Source: Brachycybe producta | Lineage: Eukaryota > Arthropoda > Diplopoda > Playtdesmida > Andrognathidae | Direction of reading: 5' to 3' | DNA length: 64,000 nucleotides | Assembly: GCA_036925085.1 (NCBI GenBank) | Contig: JAUPFP010000044.1 | Coordinates: 682,001 to 746,000, forward strand | In this document: one piece after another, positions 49,675-60,339 of the stretch | Layout: every line of letters begins with the position of its first letter | How positions within the stretch are numbered: position 1 is the first letter of the stretch | Position numbers and translations under genes: made by a program | The notes under the pieces: generated by a model | Databases searched by the model: none | The model's input: the letters and a program-made list of their open reading frames with translations, nothing else | What the model was told of the DNA's origin: nothing

Positions 49675-50987
49675 TTAAATCCTTCTTCTTCTTCTGAAAA
49701 AGAAATAAAAAAATTACACTTCAATATTTAAAAAAAATGTTTAAAAATAACTTTAAAAGTAATTATAATTTTTTAAATCAAATTCAACGTACAATGAATG
49801 TTGATACACAATCTCAATGATGTCTGATATAATCTTATGACTATGAAATAAACTTCATATAGCGCACACTTTAATCACCTTAATTATAATTGTTTGAATT
49901 TGTCTGAAATTTTTTTACCTATTTTATACATTTCTTTTATCAATTTTATCTATGTAATCAAATTTGGAAGGTGACTGTGAGTCATTGTCATTGTTATTAT
50001 TGTTGTCAACTTTTCTTTTCGGTTGCCATTTTTGTATCAGGAAGTTGAAAAATATGATAATAAAAATGATAATTATCAGAAAGACATCAGAAATATAAAA
50101 ACAACTTCAAGAAAAAAGAAAAAGTAGGAAAATATTTTAGAAACCAAGACTAATTTTTGTTAGTTTCACACAATTTTGTCAATGAAAGTTAGTACAAAAC
50201 AGCAAAAGAAATTAAAACATTTTAATTGTAGTCAAAAATGAAAATAAAACCCTAGTGGAATTATGATTAAAAAACGCTCAGATTTAAAGAGGGTTTAGTT
50301 CTGGGCATTTTTGGAGTTCTTTTCTCCTTAGGGCCTGACAAATAATTTTTTCAAGTGCCGTTTTTTTTGTCTCGCAGTCTGCATTTGGGTTCATTGACTC
50401 ATTGGGTAACTTACTAAAACACTTTGGGTCTTGATGTTCTTTCTCCCCGTGATTTTTATGAGTTTCTTTACAACTACGCGGCCCGAAGCCAATTTGTCTT
50501 TTACGTGAACATTATTTAGCCTAATTCGCACTATATTCACATTATTTAAAAACAATGAAATATGAAGTTAAGCTGTATGAACTAAAAACTAAAATTTATA
50601 GGACACCCTGTATATATTTTATTTAAATTTATAACTTGAGTCATAACAACAACTTCAGAAATTAGTTACAGGTAATAATAATCAAATGTGACGTAATGAT
50701 TTTGCGTCAGATTCATTGTTTATTGTTTATCTGATTAGAATTATTTTGACGGTGGGAAACAAATACTGTTTTTTATATCTTAAAAAATTATCATTCGTCT
50801 CCTGAAATGCAAATTTTCATCAAAAATAAGAAGAAAAAAAGACAAATTCTCAAAGAATACAAATATATTTATTGCTTAAATAATGATTATCAATTGTACA
50901 ATTTTACATTTTTACAATCATAAATCAAAATACAGTGGCTAATGCTTTACTCCATAGACATTTTTGAACAGGTGTAAAGAAAATATA

Positions 50988-51371
50988 TTAATAATAATAA
51001 TAACAATATTCAGAGTCTGAATCATCGTCCGAATCATCATCATCGAAGTTAGTTGAGTTTGGAACGGATGTTTCGTTGAGATCGACTCCTCGATGAATTA
51101 TCCAAATGTCACGATTGGGAATATTGAGTCGTTTCAGTTCGCCATCGTCAAAATCGGACACATAGAACGAAAACCAAAAATCGATCTTGTTGTGGAAATT
51201 CCCTTGCCTTCCATCATAGTTGTTTGCGATCAGACGATCCGTATCCGTTCTCGGTCCGAGACTTGTAAAATAAACTCCATTTCCACGAAGTCCCTTACTA
51301 GTTGCAATGTATCCAGACTTCTGAATGCCACGGGCTCCATTGTAATCCGTGTAATGATACACTTTGGCCAT
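50988..51371 (-). CDS. HYD1-type ADP-ribosyltransferase-like protein, copy 6
   Basis: Predicted 127 aa, sister of copy 5. It has YHYTDYNGARGI, GNGVYFTSLGPRTD, NNYDGRQGNF, KIDFWFSFYVSDFDDGE and NRDIWII. After NSTNF it carries an acidic tail, DDDDSDDDSDSE, and ends in a tyrosine run. This tail is encoded by GAT/GAC and TAT triplet repeats, so it probably arose by triplet expansion. An acceptor (AATTTAG at 51382-51381) lies 9 nt before the ATG and a possible donor near 51429. An LTR-like segment on the same strand lies upstream. Confidence 0.78.
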   Translation of the reverse strand: MAKVYHYTDYNGARGIQKSGYIATSKGLRGNGVYFTSLGPRTDTDRLIANNYDGRQGNFHNKIDFWFSFYVSDFDDGELKRLNIPNRDIWIIHRGVDLNETSVPNSTNFDDDDSDDDSDSEYCYYYY

Positions 51372-51429
51372 TTTATTCTCCTAAATTAACAAATAATGAA
51401 TAGATAAATTAAAAGTGTACACACCTCTC

Positions 51430-52170
51430 TTATCTCTCTCTCGGATGCTCAAGTCTTTCGGTCTATTGGCACCTGTGTTGTATACTTGATCACCAGGGAC
51501 ACAAGGGGTCGGTACCTCAAGAGTCCAGAGGTAGAAAATAGTAGTGTCGAATCCGCTTACACGTGGCTGCTGGAGACTTCTTCTGTAGGTCGAATCATTG
51601 GCTAAGTGGCGGCAGCAATATCAAGTTCCACATCCAAAAATAACAGAGTCCACACATGGATTGATAATTCAAATAATACTTTCTTTATTCAAAGACAGCG
51701 ACTCGCTGTGGATTGAGAGAAGAGTATCAGATATGTCAGTCTAGATCTGTATTTCTAGCCTGTCTGTCTCTCAATCCACACGGTCCTGTATTTATATCAA
51801 TTAATAACAATACAACATGTGATTCGAATAACAAAGGCGCCAGGTGTGTCCAAGTTTCTTGGACACAACCAGGACCTGAAATAATCACAGAAATATATCA
51901 CAAAAACATCTATAAGATGCAATTAAATTATAACAATTAAGAAGGATATTTTTCATTCTTCTTGAAGACTAAAAATAGGATTCTCACTGACCAAGAGTTC
52001 TGCATAGTTGATTCCTCTAGGATATATCCTATTAGAATCACCGATGCAGGTCTCTTGCCCATTCTTCTCATCTTGGTGGGCTGGGAGGCATCGTCTCGGC
52101 GACCTCCCAGCCACCCCCAAGCACTCATATAAGGTGAGGTCCTGTCGATATACATTCCTTTTTATTACAG
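51430..52170 (-). mobile_element. Possible solo LTR or retroelement fragment upstream of ART-like copy 6
   Basis: Higher in G and C than its neighbours. Read on the minus strand it has GATATAAATACAGGACC (TATA-like, about 51800-51785) followed about 125 bp later by TTTGAATAAAGAAAG (polyadenylation-like), an LTR-type order. The right boundary adjoins TACAGGGTG-like sequence at 52168. No coding domain was recognised and the termini were not resolved. Confidence 0.35.
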
Positions 52171-52174
52171 GGTG

Positions 52175-52380
52175 ATTCAGAATGATAACTTCTAAATTCG
52201 TTACAATATCTTTCAAAATAAGCTTTTAAGTAAGTTTGAAAATGATGCGATATTTTTTTAAAATTTTTGTCTATGAAAAGTTTCCTTCTAGTTTCTAAAG
52301 CACTTTGTTAGTTTCTTTTCATTTTAGTCATAAAAGTCTTTAAAAAATATAATCAAAAGTTTGAAAATAAGAAAATCTGA
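52175..52380. mobile_element. Family A hairpin element, partial
   Basis: TTTCAAAATAAGCTTTTAAG and TTTGTCTATGAAAAGT are followed by CCTTCTAGTTTCTAAAGCAC. The left arm is short. Confidence 0.45.
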
Positions 52381-52849
52381 AACTTTTTATAAATAATTAA
52401 ACAAACGTCTAACATTATCTTATACAATTCTAGTTTTGAAAACAATTTGAATTTTGTTTTCATATTTAATATTATTTCTAAAAAAATTCGCTTGACATTT
52501 TTGCCTCCAAATCTTACAAAAAAATCTATGTAGCTTAACATAAGCTACTGCAGTGGCGGTAATTTAATTACAATAATTCATTACTTTTGGCAAATTACTT
52601 CCCAACACTTTTTCTTTGGCGTTCGCATTCAGAATAATCCCGTTTAATTCATTACAAAATGTCACCAAAATGCTGGTATTACACTTTTGTTTGAAAACAA
52701 TTTCAGCGAAAACTTTATAAGTGTTTTCTAAACTAGAAATTAGAAGATAAATTAGAACTTTGAGATTAGCAGACTTTTTGGTTACTAAAAAATTTCATTT
52801 TTAAACATAATATGAAGTATTATGAACATGTTAATATCTTTTAAAAGAT

Positions 52850-53105
52850 GCCCTAAAGCCATTTACCCTAAACCCATTTGCCCTAAAGGGACATTTGCCC
52901 TAAAGGAACATTTGCCGTAAAGCCACTTTTTTGTTCTCGGTTTTCATATGGTTTAGTGTCTTTCGGTGGAGTATGTTAAATAGGTTCTGCACGCCGCAGG
53001 TGTGCAAAAAATGCCAACTGACGTAAATTTGCACTACTGATTAGGGAAAATGTCCTTTTGGGGCAAGTGGTTTTAGGGCAAATGTCCCTTTAGGGCAAAC
53101 GTTTA
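52850..53105. mobile_element. Foldback element built of TTTGCCCTAAAGG words
   Basis: The left side repeats (C)ATTTGCCCTAAAGG(G/A)AC three to four times. The right side has the complement, TTAGGGCAAATGTCCCTTTA, and related words. This gives an inverted array around a 120-bp centre. Confidence 0.65.
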
Positions 53106-53223
53106 TTGTTAAAGATTTTCCAGTAATCTTCTATAAGAAGTAATAACCAGAGTTCTATTATTATGTTCTTTTCATAATTGCATATTTTGAAAAGGGGTAA
53201 GTTATCACCGAAATCATATAAAA

Positions 53224-53227
<4 letters not shown>

Positions 53228-53312
<85 letters not shown>
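53228..53312. repeat. (TA)n microsatellite
   Basis: An uninterrupted run of about 42 TA units. It creates a meaningless Tyr-Ile repeat frame on the minus strand. Confidence 0.95.
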
Positions 53313-53314
<2 letters not shown>

Positions 53315-53748
53315 AATGATAAAACCGATATTTAAAAAAAAATTAATACACATGAATGATAATGTATATATCTTACAAACAATTGTTTTTAAGATAACAT
53401 TTGGCGATAAAATCACAATGAAAACCCTTTTAAAAGACGAAAAATCAGATAACACAAATTATATTTTCGATCTGGTTCCATTTATATGAAATCTCAATAA
53501 ATAAAAAAAGCAAAAACAAAATTCTGAATATTTATAAAATTTTATTACTTCCAACTACAGTCATTATTATTTATTGAAATATACAAATTACGTTCATATT
53601 ACAGTGCATTGCAGTAATACAATTAACAAAATTACAATTTAAAAAAAAATAAAGTTACTTGTGTACTTTTAATTATAAAAACATATCGAATTATGCAATT
53701 ATTATCAGGTTGATCACATTTCGGTATGTACAGTATGTACACTGTAAC

Positions 53749-54084
53749 CTACATGTATGTGATATTTGAAAACATAGAAAGACTGCTTTCAGTCAATAAA
53801 ACATTTCGCTCGATCCTCCAAATGTCCCGATAAGAAGGACCAATCCGTCCCACTTCGTTTTCAGAGAAATCTTGAGCATTGAACTGAAAATAGCGCTTTA
53901 CTTTTTCGGGTCCATACCCACGCCTTCCATCAAAATTGTTCTCGACTAGAACCTTGACATCTGTGTTTGGATTCAGGCTAGTAAAAAACACTCCTGTGCC
54001 ATAAAGTCCATAGCTAGCCCTAATGTAACCACAACTCTCAATGGACCGGGCGCTCTCCACGTCAGTATAATGATAGAGTATCAT
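53749..54084 (-). CDS. HYD1-type ADP-ribosyltransferase-like protein, copy 7 (Tyr-to-Phe in motif 2)
   Basis: Predicted 111 aa, beginning MILYHYTDVESARSI. The second motif reads GTGVFFTSLNPNTD: phenylalanine replaces the tyrosine present in the other six copies. It then has NNFDGRRGYG, KVKRYFQFNAQDF and YRDIWRI. GARGI is altered to SARSI. The frame is open and clean, so it is not a broken gene but may be a weak or inactive enzyme. An acceptor (TTAATTAG at 54099-54098) lies 13 nt before the ATG. It is the most diverged member and lies at the upstream end of the array. Confidence 0.75.
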   Translation of the reverse strand: MILYHYTDVESARSIESCGYIRASYGLYGTGVFFTSLNPNTDVKVLVENNFDGRRGYGPEKVKRYFQFNAQDFSENEVGRIGPSYRDIWRIERNVLLTESSLSMFSNITYM

Positions 54085-54099
54085 ATTCTTTTTTTACCT

Positions 54100-55647
54100 A
54101 ATTAATAAATTAATCATACAATTAAATTATGCTTATATTGAACGTGCTGGGCTCCCTGTAAGACAAGCATGTCAAACTTGCGACCCACACCAAATATCTT
54201 TGAGGCCCAGTCCCTGTCAGATTCAGGATTACTGACATTCAACTTGGGTCAGTTTTGAAAGTAATCACAGGGAACAAGATTCCCCCCAAAAATCAAAATT
54301 ACTAAGTTAATTCACCATTTTTGTTAGAACAAAATGTTTCTTTCATACTTGCAGTTCGTCAATTCGATGATTTGTTAGCACGTCCTTTGTTAATGCTGTT
54401 TTAAAGTTCTACTAAATTGTTACTAAAGTCACACTTTATTATCATTGGTTTCTCTTTGAATAGTGAGAAAGTGTTTATTCAAATAGCAATGGAAGGAGGG
54501 GGGTGGGGCTCGAGTTTCAAAAGCTAATGGCCAGATTATAATCGAGAAATAGCATAATAGCCTAGGTTGTTGTTATTTAATGTCCCTTTTAACGTGGAGG
54601 TCATTGAGGATGGACAATACAAGTCAATTCACAACTATTCAAATCAAACCACACCAATTCACAAGCCAATTGGAATCAATTCTCCCAACTTCACAAGTTA
54701 ATCAGTCTATACCAGAGTTCAGTAATCAAGTGAGGACAACACAAATATCCAAGCCCATACCAGGATTCTAACCCAGAACCCACCAGCGAATGACTAGCAT
54801 TTATTACTGAAGAACTGTAACTTCTTAAGTTTTCTAACTTATAGGGACTACAGTAGGTTATTTGATATGAATCATATGATTAAACAGTATTAGTTAAATT
54901 TTTACTTCAAACTTCCCTCTAACAATCTTGCTTCAAACTAATTTTTAACTAATTTCATTTGTTTATACAGGTGTAAAACAAGAGATTATATATTTTATTA
55001 AGTATCAACAAGAACAACAACGCCAACAACAAAAGTAAGTTTCTTGTTTCAACATTTGAAAGTGTATTTTTTTTTGCTGTTATAAATTGCCTCAAAATAA
55101 TTATTTGTAAACTTTGAAAGTTGAGGCCGACTTTTAAGTGACCTAAGGTCATTCAGTCATTCATTCAGTATCCATTGTTATAAGCTATAAAAGTTGATTT
55201 GTCTACCCGTCTGTTATCTTTTTCCGAACCTCCAAAACCAAAGTGCTCCAATTGTTTCCAATTTTATTAGTATGTTGCAGGGGTGTTCTATTAGAATTTA
55301 TTATAATCGTCAGGATGATTCATCAATGATGGAATGTTGGGACATTTTTTTTTAACAAAATAAGGTCTGGTCAAGTCTATACGTAGCTTACGGCTCATGC
55401 AAGACAAATTATGTCAAAATCACATCAGATGATTTTGAATGAATTTAGAATGACCTTGCCTATATTTTCTGCAATGAGGTATTCCACTCATAATGTCACT
55501 TTTTATTCTCACTTATTCAGGTTATACTTAGCCAGAGCGTTAAGCTTTATTTATATCTGCTTGATAGTATAAAATAGCTTGTGACGTCAGAGGGGTTGAC
55601 ATAAAATTTAGGATTGCGGTTGTAAATTGTTTTTTTTTTTTAAATCA
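54100..55647. other. Gene-free spacer upstream of the ART-like array
   Basis: AT-rich. A frame at 54580-54771 is rich in Gln, Ser and Thr from AATTCAC-type words and has no recognised domain. The 5' exon of copy 7 is expected here but could not be placed. Confidence 0.45.
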
Positions 55648-55859
55648 AAAACACTGGTTAGAGGCTAGAACTCTAGTTGACAACTGATAGTAACTAGGCA
55701 TCTAGCCTCTAACCAGCCTTTTTGATTATAAAAAAGCATAATTTTTAGTTGTTCTTATGAATCTATGATGATGATGATTACTTCACAATTGGCACTTGAG
55801 CTGCACATTGAGAAACATTTGCTTGATATTTTGCATACAAATCCGAGCCTTACTAATTA
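55648..55859. mobile_element. Family C element, left-truncated
   Basis: CACTGGTTAGAGGCTAGAAC and CATCTAGCCTCTAACCAG flank the centre. The right end reads GAGAAACATTTGCTTGATAT, then AATCCGAGCCTTACTAATTA, as in the copy at 15827-16144. Confidence 0.6.
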
Positions 55860-56839
55860 TATTTTTGTAAGAATGAATGTGATATAAACTTATGACAGTC
55901 TTTAGCAATTCCTTAACATTTCACCAGATCAAAATTGATTTTCACCTATTTTGACCTAATGGAAACAAGGCAATAATGTTTTTTTTTTTGGTTAAAATTG
56001 CATAAATTCTCTTTGAACTTTGGAGTGTGGTTGGAAACTGATAAGTTTTTTTTTGTTGATAATTCAGGAGTGTGTGAAAAAATAAATTTGAGTTGGGCAG
56101 CAAATTTTTCTCCCCTTTTTGTTGCAGTTAATTCTTTTTGTTGCTTTTTTCCCCACTTATTTTGTGCTCTCCATTATTTCAGAAATCTCAAGTGAGTTTT
56201 TCCTCCCGTATTATTTCGATCACAAATAATACAAGGTCCTTAATATAATTCCCTTTTAAATCATTTAACCTCTCTTAAAAGAAGATAAGAAAAAAAAATT
56301 ATTATTTCATTGAGCCCATTTATTCAGATTAGGTTTTCATCTCTTTGTAAAACACACATTTTACTTCTGTTTTTTTTTTTGCTCATTCAACGTTTCTATG
56401 AGTTATTATTTTACACGATAACAATTTTGAGCTGTAATTAATTAATTATGTTAGGTAATTAAAAATACAGATTTTTAGTTTTTTTTTGTTCTTCTTGTCT
56501 ACTGAATGGTTTCTTCGTTGTCATATTAAATTTTAAGATTAGAGATACATGTAGATAGATAGATAGAGAGAGGGGTTAAAATTAATCTTCACTGAGAAAA
56601 ATGATTTATTGAATACTTTTTTTTAATCAAGAGTATTGTAACCAAACAAAGGGCGCCCGCACATAGGAACACAAATGGGGCTGGAACACTTGCCTCCTCT
56701 TTGTTTCAAATCCAAATAACTTTTTTTTAAGGTGACTGAATAGGTATTTATTTTGTTTTCGTACACCCAGATGGCGCGCCTGCATGGTTATTATATTATA
56801 TACGAGGTTCGTTTTTCCTCACCTGATGATGAGCTTTTG

Positions 56840-57850
56840 AGGAAAATACTATTCTACTATTCTAGTTTCTAACAGCTTGATTTTTTTTTGGTAATGTTTA
56901 TTACAAAAAAAAAATCAAGGTGTTAGAAACTAGAATAGTAGGCAATAACGCTAATGGTGTGGTATCTTTCAAAATAAACTTTTTATGACAGTTTGAAAAA
57001 AGGCGAAAGTAGTTTTTCATCAAATGTCAGAATGGAAAAACCAAAAAACCTAAAAACCGGGTCATTTTCAAACTGAACTATAAATAACCCTTTAGCAGTC
57101 TTTTACCATTCTAGTTTTTAAAACAATTTGAATTTTTTTTTGCATAATGTTGTTTCTAAAAATGTTGTTTCTCCAAAAAAGTCTATGGAGCAAAATAAAT
57201 ATCTATTCAGCCACCTTAATACATAATATTTTTTTATTTTTTAAAAGAAAATAAATTGCGTGAGCCACTGTTTTATGTAGCACTATAGTAGATAAAATAC
57301 AGGTAATTTTTATGGCTCGCTTCGCTCGATAGAATTTCTAAGAAAATTAAATTTTTAATATAATTTTTAGCTGTTTACACTCAGAGGACCCATACTACAA
57401 GAAATTCACTGTATTTCAGCACTTGTACAGTAGAACCTTGATTATCTGTCATTCGGTTATTCAATATGCTGTTTTACGAGCGTATATGACATGGCGCTCC
57501 CTAGTTGCAAGAAAAAGAAACAATTGTCAATATCCCATTTCTGAGACTCTTGTTATTCAGTCTTTCAGAATCAAATAGAATCAAAACGTTTCAACATGTT
57601 TTAGAAACTAGACGGGCAACGTGATCACTTAAGGGTATTTTCATATTGATATTTTTCAAAATAAGCTTTTTATATTACTTTGAAAATAGCCCAACTTTAA
57701 GCAGCTGGTATTCTCTTTTAATTTTTATTTATAAAAAGCTTATTTTTGAAAGATATCAAATATGAAAATAGTAAAATACCCTTAAGTGATTGAGCTACCC
57801 TTCTAGTTTCTAAAACACTTCATAGTTTTTTTCTTAAAAACACATTAGGT
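56840..57850. mobile_element. Family A hairpin elements in right-end spacer
   Basis: One copy at about 56860-57200 is rearranged: TTCTAGTTTCTAACA and TGTTAGAAACTAGAATAGTA are adjacent and inverted. A full copy at about 57560-57850 has AGAAACTAGACGGGCAACGT and GAGCTACCCTTCTAGTTTCT. Confidence 0.6.
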
Positions 57851-57937
57851 AAAGACAAAATGATTAAGAGTTCCAGAAAGCCTTTGCACACTTCTATAGT
57901 AAGATTGTGGCTTGTAAGCCCACAATTAGTGTGGGCA

Positions 57938-58200
57938 GTATATGGTGGGAAAACACAGACCACTTTTGGTGGTCGATTTCGAATGCAAAATGTTGTTGCA
58001 GGTGGTTGTAATGTAATGGAAATGTAATGGAAAGAAGTCGGACATTGGCACACAAGTGACAACTCGACTTTACTATAGTCGGGTTGTCGCCAAAGCCGAC
58101 ACCACTTGGAATCTTTCCATAAAAAAAAATACATTGCAACCATGGCTTAATTTTGCAGTCGAAATTGATCACCAAAAAATGGTCTGTGTGCCAAGGGGGC
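57938..58200. mobile_element. Family B hairpin element, well preserved
   Basis: ACACAGACCACTTTTGGTGG, then CGAATGCAAAATGTTGTTGC on the left. On the right, TTTTGCAGTCGAAATTGATC, then AAATGGTCTGTGTGCCAAGG. A TCGACTTTACTATAGTCGGG hairpin lies in the middle. Confidence 0.65.
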
Positions 58201-59389
58201 ACATAATGCAGACTATAAACGTGGCATATATATATATTTTTCAATTTTATTTTTGTATTTCTGACTAAAAAAAAAAAGTCAAAATTGCTTTATCACTGAT
58301 AAAAGGCGCTTAGTTAAGGGTTCTATTTATTCAGGCTTCTAATGAATTTTTCCGGTTCTTTCTTAAGATTGTGGTTGTCTATTCAGAGATATATATTATA
58401 AAGAATACACGTTTCATTAAATAAAAAGAATCTGTCATATTTTACTAATTAACAAGAAGAAGAAGACTACATTAAAAGAAGATAGATAATTTTCTCTCTC
58501 TCTCTCTCTACTCTTTTAAAGTACTTTTATGTTTTCTTTGACAAATATCTTCTTAAAGTTAAGATTCGGATCGGATGATGATGATGATGATGATGAGGAG
58601 GAGGAGGAGGAGGAGGAGGAGGAACACATTTAAACAGAAAAACCCTGGCATGAGGTTAGGTTAATGTCCTTGTGGGTGAGGTGAGACGAGTTTTCTACTG
58701 TCAAGTTGAAGGGAACAAATTTAATATGCATTCCATAAATTAATGAAGAACGTCTTATAATTTAATATATGAGGAGGAAAATGGCCCTTTTAAAAAAAAA
58801 TGAGAGATGAGTGAACACTGAACTTAGCAGATTACTAAACAAATGCCAGAGGGTGGTGTAGTACATTCTTTAGTGTATTACGGATCAATATGAAAAAATA
58901 TATCGATCTTGATCGGATTGATATGTGTTTAACCGTCAGAGTGAAAAATCAGGCATTCCGCAAATATAGCTTTATAACTAAGGCAAAAAGAATTAATGCT
59001 TTTTGAAATCGCATAGCATGGTTTAGAGGCTAGAGTTTTTTTTAGCGTTGTTACCTTGTAATGGGTCTTGGGATCTAGCTAAACTCGGGTCTCTAAGAAC
59101 CTTGTTAGAGATTAGAATTTTAGAATAGCCAAGACTGGTTTTCACCTTAGAAATTTTGAATTTTAGCCTCTAACCAGGTATTTTGAGTGAAAACGTATTT
59201 TTCTTGTTGTCTTACTTGGACAACGAATTCGGTAATAAATCTTCGTTATTGACTTTTCTAACCTAGTCAATGTAGAATGATGCCTACAGGAACAAAATAA
59301 TTCTAGAAAATGCCTGAATCACATTATTTTATGCATTATGATGTTTTATGTTTGGTGTCATTATTCATTTGTGGAAGTAGCACTAAAGA
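58201..59389. repeat. Spacer with simple repeats and a TTAGAGGCTAGA inverted pair
   Basis: (GAT)n at about 58575-58596 runs directly into (GAG)n at about 58597-58622. Further right, TGGTTTAGAGGCTAGAG near 59018 and TTTAGCCTCTAACCAGG near 59161 form an inverted repeat like the middle of family C. No gene is recognised. Confidence 0.55.
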
Positions 59390-59700
59390 GAAATTGACTG
59401 TGTTAGGAACTAGAACGGTAGCTGAATCACTTAAAAATATTTTCATGTTTGTTATCTTTCAAAATAAACTTTTTAACGACAAAAATTTAAAAAAAAATAC
59501 CATCACTTGAATGGTGAGATTATTTTCAAACGTCATATAAGCGTATTTCAAAAGATATTAAGTTGAAAATACCATTAGGCTACCCTTCTAGTTTTTAAAT
59601 CACTTTCAAGTTTCTCTTAATTTTTCTTCTAAAAGACAGAATAACTTAAAGTTTGAAGAGGCGCATTTACGTTTAAAAATTACCTTAAGCATATTTTTGT
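59390..59700. mobile_element. Family A hairpin element
   Basis: AGGAACTAGAACGGTAGCTG and TATCTTTCAAAATAAACTTT form one arm. AAAAGATATTAAGTTGAAAA with CTACCCTTCTAGTTTTTAA forms the other. Confidence 0.6.
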
Positions 59701-60118
59701 AAAATACTAGCATTTTTGCAGATTGGCTAGTGTATTTTAAAAATGACTGGGTTTTCACTTTTATTTTTAACATAATTTTGTTGGAACCACTTTTTCAGGA
59801 GACGAAAAAAAAAACTGCTCAGTCAATGTCAACATTGGTATTTTTCTTCATTGTTCTGTGAGTGACAAACGCAACCAAAAGAATTACTTGATGTTGCCTT
59901 AAAGTGGGTTAAGTCTCTCTCTCTCTTTCTCTCTATTGTTACAAAGCAACTTACTTAAATGACTTGTGTTGTACCGAACACTCAATTATTTTTTTCCCCC
60001 TTTTTCTATTCATTCATTCATTCATTTACCATCTTTTGTGGGTTTTTTTTTTCTCTCCACCGATTGTTGTTCTCTTTTGGTCTTTTCTTCATTTTTGTTT
60101 CATTCACTGTCAGGCAAA

Positions 60119-60190
60119 GCTAGCAGTGATTGCCCCTCGACAAGGGGTAACTGGTATGCTAGCAGTGATTGCCCTCTTTTAGGGGGTAGT
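60119..60190. repeat. 39-bp direct repeat, each unit with a small stem-loop
   Basis: GCTAGCAGTGATTGCCC occurs at 60119-60135 and 60158-60174. The first is followed by CTCGACAAGGGGTAA and the second by TCTTTTAGGGGGTAG, so both can fold as TTGCCCC-loop-GGGGTAA-like hairpins. Function unknown. Confidence 0.55.
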
Positions 60191-60339
60191 TTGCACTTAC
60201 TGCTAATCGGTCGGTTTTACAGTTGATACTCGACATCATTAGAGAAAAAAAAGGTTTTCTCAGGACCAGTTTCAAGAAGGAAATTTACCACTTGATTTTC
60301 AATGTGAATCCTCTGAGCATGTTTTATGATGGAATGCAG

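Larger units (their letters stand above)
48350..51390. repeat. Tandem duplication of about 1.7 kb carrying ART-like copies 5 and 6
   Basis: 48350-49690 and 50118-51390 share order and sequence. Both begin with a block containing AGGAAAATATTTTAGAAA, then CACACAATTTTGTCAATGAA, AGGACACCCTGTAT and GTGACGTAATGATTTTG, and end with a gene starting MAKVYHYTDYNGARGI. So the duplicated unit is one gene plus its 3' flank. Confidence 0.8.

Noticed and set aside
53090..53455. 121-codon open frame with a Tyr-Ile repeat
   Set aside because: Produced by the (TA)n microsatellite.
35114..54084. Bacterial contamination or a bacterial toxin-immunity operon
   Set aside because: Each gene has its own upstream intron acceptor, the spacers are kilobases of host repeats, no operon spacing exists and no immunity gene was found.
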